Assembly (NCBI GenBank): GCA_949130485.1
Contig: OX422196.1
Span: forward strand, 2,710,889 to 2,774,888
DNA: 64,000 nt
Reading direction: 5' to 3'
Source of the DNA: Agelas oroides
Lineage: Eukaryota; Porifera; Demospongiae; Agelasida; Agelasidae
Shown: positions 58,201 through 64,000 of the stretch, in pieces
Numbering within the stretch: the stretch's first letter is position 1
Layout: each line of letters opens with the position of its first letter
The notes under the pieces: model-generated
Seen by the model: only the letters and a program-made list of their open reading frames with translations
Database searches by the model: none
What the model was told of the DNA's origin: nothing
Position numbers and translations under genes: made by a program

Positions 58201-61200
58201 ACAATGGAGTAGAGCCATGGTAGAGTGTAGTAGAGTCAAGTAGAGCCACGGTAGCATGTAGTATAGAATCATGTAGAGCCAAGTAGAGCCATGTTAGAAT
58301 GTAGTAGAGTCTTGTAGAGTCAAGTAGATCCATGGTGGAATGTAGTAGAGTCATCTAGTGTCAAGTAGAGCCATGGTACAATGGAGTAGAGCCATCGTAG
58401 AGTGTAGTAGAGTCAAGTAGAGCCAAGTAGAGCCAAGGTAGAGTGTAGTGGACTCAACTAGAGCCAAGTAGAGCCATGGTAGAGTGTAATAGAGTCAAGT
58501 AGAGACAAGTAGAGCCATGGTAGGATGTAGTAGAGTCATGTAGAGTCAAGTAGAGCCATGCTAGAATGTAGTAGAGCAAGGTAGAGCCATGGTAGAGTGT
58601 AGGAGAGTCAAGTAGAGTCACATGGATCCATGGTAGGATGTAGTAGAGCCAAGGTAGAGTGTAGTAGAGACAAGTAGAGCCAGGTCTAGCAATGATATAG
58701 TGTAGTAGAGTCAAGTAAAGCCAAGTAGAGTCATCGTAGAGTGTAGTAGAGTCAAGTAGAGCCAAGTAGAGCCACAGTAGAGTGTGGTAGAGTCACGTAG
58801 AGCCAAGTAGAGTCATGGTAGAGTGTAGTAGAGTCAAGTAGAGTCACGTAGAGCCATGGTAGAATGTAGTAGAGTCATGTAGTGTGAAGTAGAGCCATGA
58901 TATACAATGGAGTAGAGCCATGGTAGAGTGTAGTAGAGTCAGGTAGAGCCACGTAGACCCACGGTAGCATGTAGTAGAGTCATGTAGAGCCAAGTAGAGC
59001 CATGGTAGAATGTAGTAGAGCCAGGTAGAGCCATGGTAGAATGCAGTAGAGTCACGTGGAGACATGGTAGAATCTAGTAGAGCCAACGTAGAGTGTAGTA
59101 TAGTGAAGTAGAGTCAAGTAGAGCCATGGTAGAATGTAGTAGAGGTATACAGAGTCAAGTAGAGCTATCGTAGAATGTAGTAGAGTGAAGTTGAGTCACG
59201 TGGAGCCATGGTAGAATGTAGTAGAGACAGGGTAGAGTGTAGTACAGTCAAGTAGAGACAAGTAGAGCCATGGTAGTGTGTAGTAAAGTCAAGTAGAGCC
59301 AAGTAGAGCTATGGTAGAGTGTAGTAGAGCCAAGTAGAGCAACGGTAGAGTGTAGGAGAGTGAAGTAGAGTCAAGAAGAGCCACGGTAGCATCTAGTAGA
59401 ATCATGTAGAGTCATGTAGAGCCATGGCAGAATGTTGTAGAGTCAAGTAGAGTCAAGTAGTGCCATGGTAGAATGTAGTAGAGGCATACAGAGTCACGTA
59501 CAGCTATGGTAGAATGCAGTAGAGTCACGTAGAGTCACGTGGAGCCAAGGTAGAATGTAGAAGAGCCATGGTAGAGTGTAGTAGAGTCAAGTAGAGCCAA
59601 TTTGAGTCATGGTAGAGTGTAGTAGAGTGAAGTAGAGCCATGGTAGAATGTAGTATAGTCATATAGTGTGAAGTAGAGCCATGATATGCAATGGAGTAGA
59701 GCCATGGTAGAGTGTAGTAAAGTGAAGTAGAGCCAAGTAGAGCCAAGGTAGAATGTAGTGGACTCAAGTAGAGCCAAGAAGAGCCAGGGTAGAGTGTATT
59801 AGAGTCAAGTAGAGTCAAGTAGAGCCATGGTAGAATGTAGTAGAGTCACGTAGAGTCAAGTAGAGCCATGGTAGAGTGTAGTAGAGCCACGTAGAACCAA
59901 GTAGAGCCAAGGTAGGGTGTAGTGCACTCAAGTAGAGCCAAGTAGAGCCATGGTAGAGTGTAGTAGAGTCAAGTAGAGTCAAGGTAGAGTGTAGTAGAGT
60001 CATGTAGTGTGAAGTAGATCCATGATGTACAATGGAGTAGAGCCAAGGTAGAGTGTAGTAGAGTCAAGTAGAGCCAAGTAGAGCCAAGGTAGAGTGTAGT
60101 AGACTCACGTAAAACCAAGTAGAGCCATGGTAGAGTGTAGTAGAGTCAAGTAGAGTCAAGTAGAGCCATGGTAGAATGTAGTAGAGCAAGGTAAAGCCAT
60201 GGTAGAGTATAGGAGAGTCAAGTAGAGTCACGTGGATCCATGGTAGGATGTAGTAAAGCCATAGAAGAGTTTAGTACAGACAAGTAGAGCCAGGTCTAGC
60301 AATGATATAGTGTAGTAGAGTCAAGTAGAGCCAAGTAGAGCCATCGTCGAGAGTAGTAGAGTCAAGTAGAGCCACGGTAGCATGTAGTAGAGTCATGTAG
60401 AGCCAAGTAGAGCCACAGTAGAGTGTGGTAGAGTCACGTAGAGCCAAGTAGAGTCATGGTAGAGTATAGTAGAGTCAAGTAGAGTCACGTAGAGCCATGG
60501 AAGAATGTAGTAGAGTCAAGTGGAATCAAGTAGAGCCATGGTAGAGTGTAGTAGATTCAAGTAGAGCCAAGTAGAGCCAAGGTAGAGTGTAGTACAGTCA
60601 AGTAGAGTCAAGTAGAGCCATGGCAGAATGTAGTAGAGTCAAGCAGAGTCAAGTAGAGCCATGGTAGAATGTAGTAGAGGCATACAGAGTCAAGTAGAGC
60701 TATGGTAGAATGCAGTAGAGTCACGTAGAGTCACATGGAGCCATGGTGGAATGTAGTAGAGACATGGTAGAGTGTAGTAGAGTCAAGTAGAGCCAAGTAG
60801 AGCCATGGTAGAGTGTAGTAGAGTCACGTAGAACCAAGTAGAGCCAAGGTAGGGTGTAGTGCACTCAAGTAGAGCCAAGTAGAGCCATGGTAGAGTGTAG
60901 TAGAGTCAAGTAGAGTCAAGGTAGAATGTAGTAGAGTCATGTAGTGTGAAGTAGAGCCATGATATACAATGGAGTAGAGCCAAGGTAGAGTGTAGTAGAG
61001 TCAAGTAGAGCCAAGTAGAGCAAAGGTAGAGTGTAGTGGACTCACGTAAAACCAAGTAGAGCCATGGTAGAGTGTACTAGAGTCAAGTAGAGTCAAGTAG
61101 AGCCATGGTAGAATGTAGTAGAGCAAGGTAGAGCCATGGTAGAGTGTAGGAGAGTCAAGTAGAGTCACGTGGATCCATGGTAGGATGTAGTAGAGCCATA

Positions 61201-62600
61201 GAAGAGTTTAGTACAGACAAGTAGAGCCAGGTCTAGCAATGATATAGTGTAGTAGAGTCAAGTAGAGCCAAGTAGAGCCATCGTAGACTGTAGTAGAGTC
61301 AAGTAGAACCACGGTAGCATGTAGTAGAGTCATGTAGAGCCAAGTAGAGCCACAGTAGAGTGTGGTAGAGTGACGTAGAGCCAAGTAGAGTCATGGTAGA
61401 GTATAGTAGACTCAAGTAGAGTCACGTAGAGCCATGGTAGAATGTAGTAGAGTCAAGTAGAATCAAGTAGAGCCAACTAGAGCCATGGTAGAATGTAGTA
61501 GAGTCTTGTAGAGTCAAGTAGATCCATGGTAGAATGTAGTAGAGTCATCTAGTGTCAAGTAGAGCCATGGTACAATGGAGTAGAGCCATCGTAGAGTGTA
61601 GTAGAGTCAATTAGAGCAATGGTAGAGTGTAGTAGAGTCAAGTAGAGCCATGGTAGATTGTAGTAGAGTCATGTAGTGTGAAGTAGAGCCATGATATACA
61701 ATGGAGTAGAGCCATGGTAGAGTGTAGTAGACTCAAGTAGAGCCAAGTAGAGCCAAGGTAGAGTGTAGTGGACTCAAGTAGAGCCAAGTAGAGCCATGGT
61801 AGAGTGTAGTAGAGTCAAGTAGAGAGAAGTAGAGCCATGGTAGGATGTATAGTAGAGTCATGTAGAGTCAAGTAGAGCCATGCTAGAATGAAGTAGAGCA
61901 AAGTAGAGCCATGGTAGAGTGTAGGAGAGTCAAGTAGAGTCACGTGGATCCATGGTAGGATCTGTAGTAGAGCCAAGGTAGAGTGTACTAGAGACAAGTA
62001 GACCCAGGTCCAGCAATGATATAGTGTAGTAGAGTCAAGTAGAGCAAAGTAGAGCCATTGTAGAGTGTAGTAGAGTCAAGTAGAGCCAAGTAGAGCCACA
62101 GTAGAGCGTGGTAGAGTCACGTAGAGCCAAGTAGAGTCATGGTAGAGTGTAGTAGAGTCAAGTAGAGTCACGTAGAGCCATGGTAGAATGTAGTAGAGTC
62201 ATGTAGTGTCAAGTAGAGACATGGTACTATAGAGTAGAGCCAAGATAGAGTGTAGTAGAGTGAGGTAGAGCCACGTAGACCCACGGTAGCATGTAGTAGA
62301 GTCATGTAGAACCAAGTAGAGCCATGGTAGAATGTAGTAGAGCCGGGTAGAGCCATGGTAGAATGCAGTAGAGTCAAGTAGAGTCAAGTGGAGACATGGT
62401 AGAATGTAGTAGAGCCAACGTAGAGTGTAGTATAGTGAAGTAGAGTCAAGTAGAGCCATGGTAGAATGTAGTAGAGGTATACAGAGTCAAGTAGAGCTAT
62501 CGTAGAATGTAGTAGAGTGAAGTAGAGTCACGTGGAGCATTGGTAGAATGTAGTAGAGACAGGGTAGAGTGTAGTACAGTCAAGTAGAGGCAAGTAGAGC
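52200..62600 (+). repeat. About 5.2-kb tandem duplication within the satellite
   Basis: The rare variant GTGTAGTACCGACAAG occurs near 52530 and 57680. The points 52503 and 57651 are offset 5148 bp, and 53183 and 58454 are offset 5271 bp, as are 53573 and 58844. 56595 and 61815 are offset 5220 bp. The two copies cover about 52.2-57.4 kb and 57.4-62.6 kb and differ by unit-sized indels. Confidence 0.75.
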
Positions 62601-64000
62601 CATGGTAGTGTGTAGTAAAGTCAAGTAGAGCCAAGTAGAGCTATTGTAGAGTGTAGTAGAGCCAAGTAGTGCAACAGTAGAGTGTAGGAGAGTGAAGTAG
62701 AGTCAAGAAGAGCCATGGTAGCATCTAGTAGAATCATGTAGTGTCAAGTAGAGCCATGGTAGAATGTAGTAGAGCAAGGTAGAGCCATGGTAGTGTGTAG
62801 TAGAGTTAAGTAGAGTCACATGGAGCCACGTTAGAATGTAGTAGAGCCAAGGTAGAGTGTAGTACAGTCAAGTAGAGTCAAGTAGAGCCATGGCAGAATG
62901 TAGTCGAGTCAAGTAGAGCCATGGTAAAATGTAGTAGAGGCATACAGAGTCAAGTAGAGCTATGGTAGAATGCAGTAGAGTCACGTAGAGTCACGTGGAG
63001 CCATGGTAGAATGTAGTAGAGCCATGGTAGAGTGTAGTAGAGTCAAGTAGAGCCAATTTGAGCCATGGTAGAGTGTAGTAGAGTGAAGTAGAGCCATGGT
63101 AGAATGTAGTATAGTCATATAGTGTGAAGTAGAGCCATGGTAGAGTGTAGTAAAGTGAAGTAGAGCCAAGTAGAGCCAAGGTAGAATGTAGTGGACTCAC
63201 GTAGAGCAAGGGTAGAGTGTAGTAGAGTCAAGTAGAGTCCAGTAGAGCCATGGTAGAATGTAGTAGAATCATGTAGAGTCAAGTAGAGCCATGGTAGAAT
63301 GTAGTAGAGCAAGGTAGAGCCATGGTAGAGTGTAGGAGAGTCAAGTAGAGTCACGTGGATCCATGGTAGGATGGAGTTGAGCAAAGGTAGAGTGTAGTAG
63401 AGACAAGTAGAGTCAGGTCTAGCAATGATATAGTGTAGTAGAGTCAAGTAGAGCCAAGTAGAGCCATCGTAGAGTGTAGTAGAGCAAAGTAGAGCCATGG
63501 TAGAATCTAGTAGAGTCATGTAGTGTCAAGTAGAGCCATGGTACAATGGAGTAGAGTCATGGTAGAGTGTAGTAGAGTCAAGTAGAGCCAAGTAGAGCCA
63601 CGGTAGAGTGTGGTAGAGACACGTAGAGCCAAGTAGAGTCATGGTAGAGTGTAGTAGAGTCAAGTAGAGCCAAGTATAGAGCCATGGTAGAATGTAGTAG
63701 AGTCATGTAGTGTCAAGTAGAGACATGGTACTATGGTGTAGAGCCATGGTAGAGTGTAGTAGAGTCAAGTAGAGCCACGGTAGTATGTAGTAGAGTCATG
63801 TAGAGCCAAGTAGAGCCATTGTAGAATGTAGTAGAGCCAGGTAGAGCCATGGTAGAATGAACTAGAGTCAAGTAGAGTCACGTGGAGCCACGTTAGAATG
63901 TAGTAGAGCCAAGGTAGAGTGTAGTACAGTCAAGTATAGAGTCAAGTAGAGCCATGGCAGAATGTAGTAGAGTCAAGTAGAGTCAAGTAGAGCCATGGTA

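Larger units (their letters stand above)
11485..64000 (+). repeat. 52.5-kb decamer-based minisatellite with higher-order repeats, open at right edge
   Basis: From 11485 to the window end the sequence consists of 10-11 bp modules with core GTAGAG. The commonest modules are AGTAGAGTCA, AGTAGAGCCA, TGTAGAGTCA and TGGTAGA(A/G)TGT. They combine into units of 31 bp (10+11+10) or 41 bp (10+11+10+10). In a typical 31-bp unit I count 10 A, 11 G, 7 T and 3 C, so the strand is strongly G- over C-biased. TAG recurs in all plus frames. The minus strand gives frames of 60-134 codons rich in Leu, Tyr, Ser, Thr and His that shift register with each 31-bp unit, so they are not genes. Variant modules (GGATCC, TCACGTGGA, CAGCAATGATATAGTG, GCATACAGAGTCA, CCAATTTGAGCCA) mark larger repeats. 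No gene was found inside. Confidence 0.97.

Noticed and set aside
11745-63519. About one hundred minus-strand open frames of 60-134 codons (HGSTWLYLTLLHST-type peptides)
   Set aside because: They are translations of the satellite. The 31-bp unit shifts frame each repeat, the same words appear in all three minus frames, stops occur after at most 134 codons, and there is no consistent start or domain.
11485-64000. CRISPR array
   Set aside because: No alternation of constant repeats and unique spacers; every position is repeat-derived, and the genome is eukaryotic.

Overview
This is a eukaryotic, almost certainly invertebrate metazoan, window; a sponge is my best guess but is not proven. Three things point this way. 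Genes are spliced, with introns of about 40-250 bp. The last exons of a DNA-PKcs (PRKDC) gene end in a clear FATC domain. The kinase-like gene at 5857-7067 resembles large 'uncharacterised kinase-like' families that I associate with sponges and cnidarians. No rRNA, tRNA, operon or prokaryotic gene was seen.

Layout. 1-3110: an intronic or intergenic stretch with a Tc1/mariner-type MITE (74-463), a putative small two-exon gene on the minus strand (1342-1683), and the last three recognisable exons of PRKDC on the plus strand (2298-3110). 3111-5852: no confident gene. It holds a decayed 447-bp inverted-repeat element with a 75-bp element nested in it, a 63-bp palindrome, a 65-bp direct-repeat structure carrying a copy of the end of the kinase gene, and a 625-bp transposon with a perfect 9-bp target duplication. 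5857-7067: a frame-disrupted kinase-like gene on the minus strand. 7068-11147: a transposon-rich stretch with a poly-T tract next to a short array of TAGAG decamers, a foldback element with about 240-bp arms, a second MITE copy, and a 763-bp element with perfect 83-bp terminal inverted repeats and a perfect 9-bp target duplication. 11148-11492: one open frame with a good start context, which runs straight into the satellite.

11485-64000 (82% of the window, running off the right end) is one continuous minisatellite. Its basic word is a 10-11 bp module, NGTAGAGNNN. Modules are grouped into units of 31 or 41 bp (for example AGTAGAGCCA, TGGTAGAGTGT, AGTAGAGTCA), and units are grouped into higher-order repeats that I could measure at 689, 910, 1724, 2132, about 2850, about 5150-5270 and about 11,168 bp. 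Only one foreign insertion was found inside it, a poly(A)-ended fragment at about 21394-21494. The many minus-strand open frames of 60-134 codons in the array (Leu/Tyr/Ser/Thr/His-rich) are products of the repeat and are not annotated as genes.

The genes do not form a functional unit. The main interest is the satellite, with its helical-period module, multi-scale duplications and a short relative 3.5 kb upstream, together with a set of non-autonomous DNA transposons that share 9-bp target duplications.
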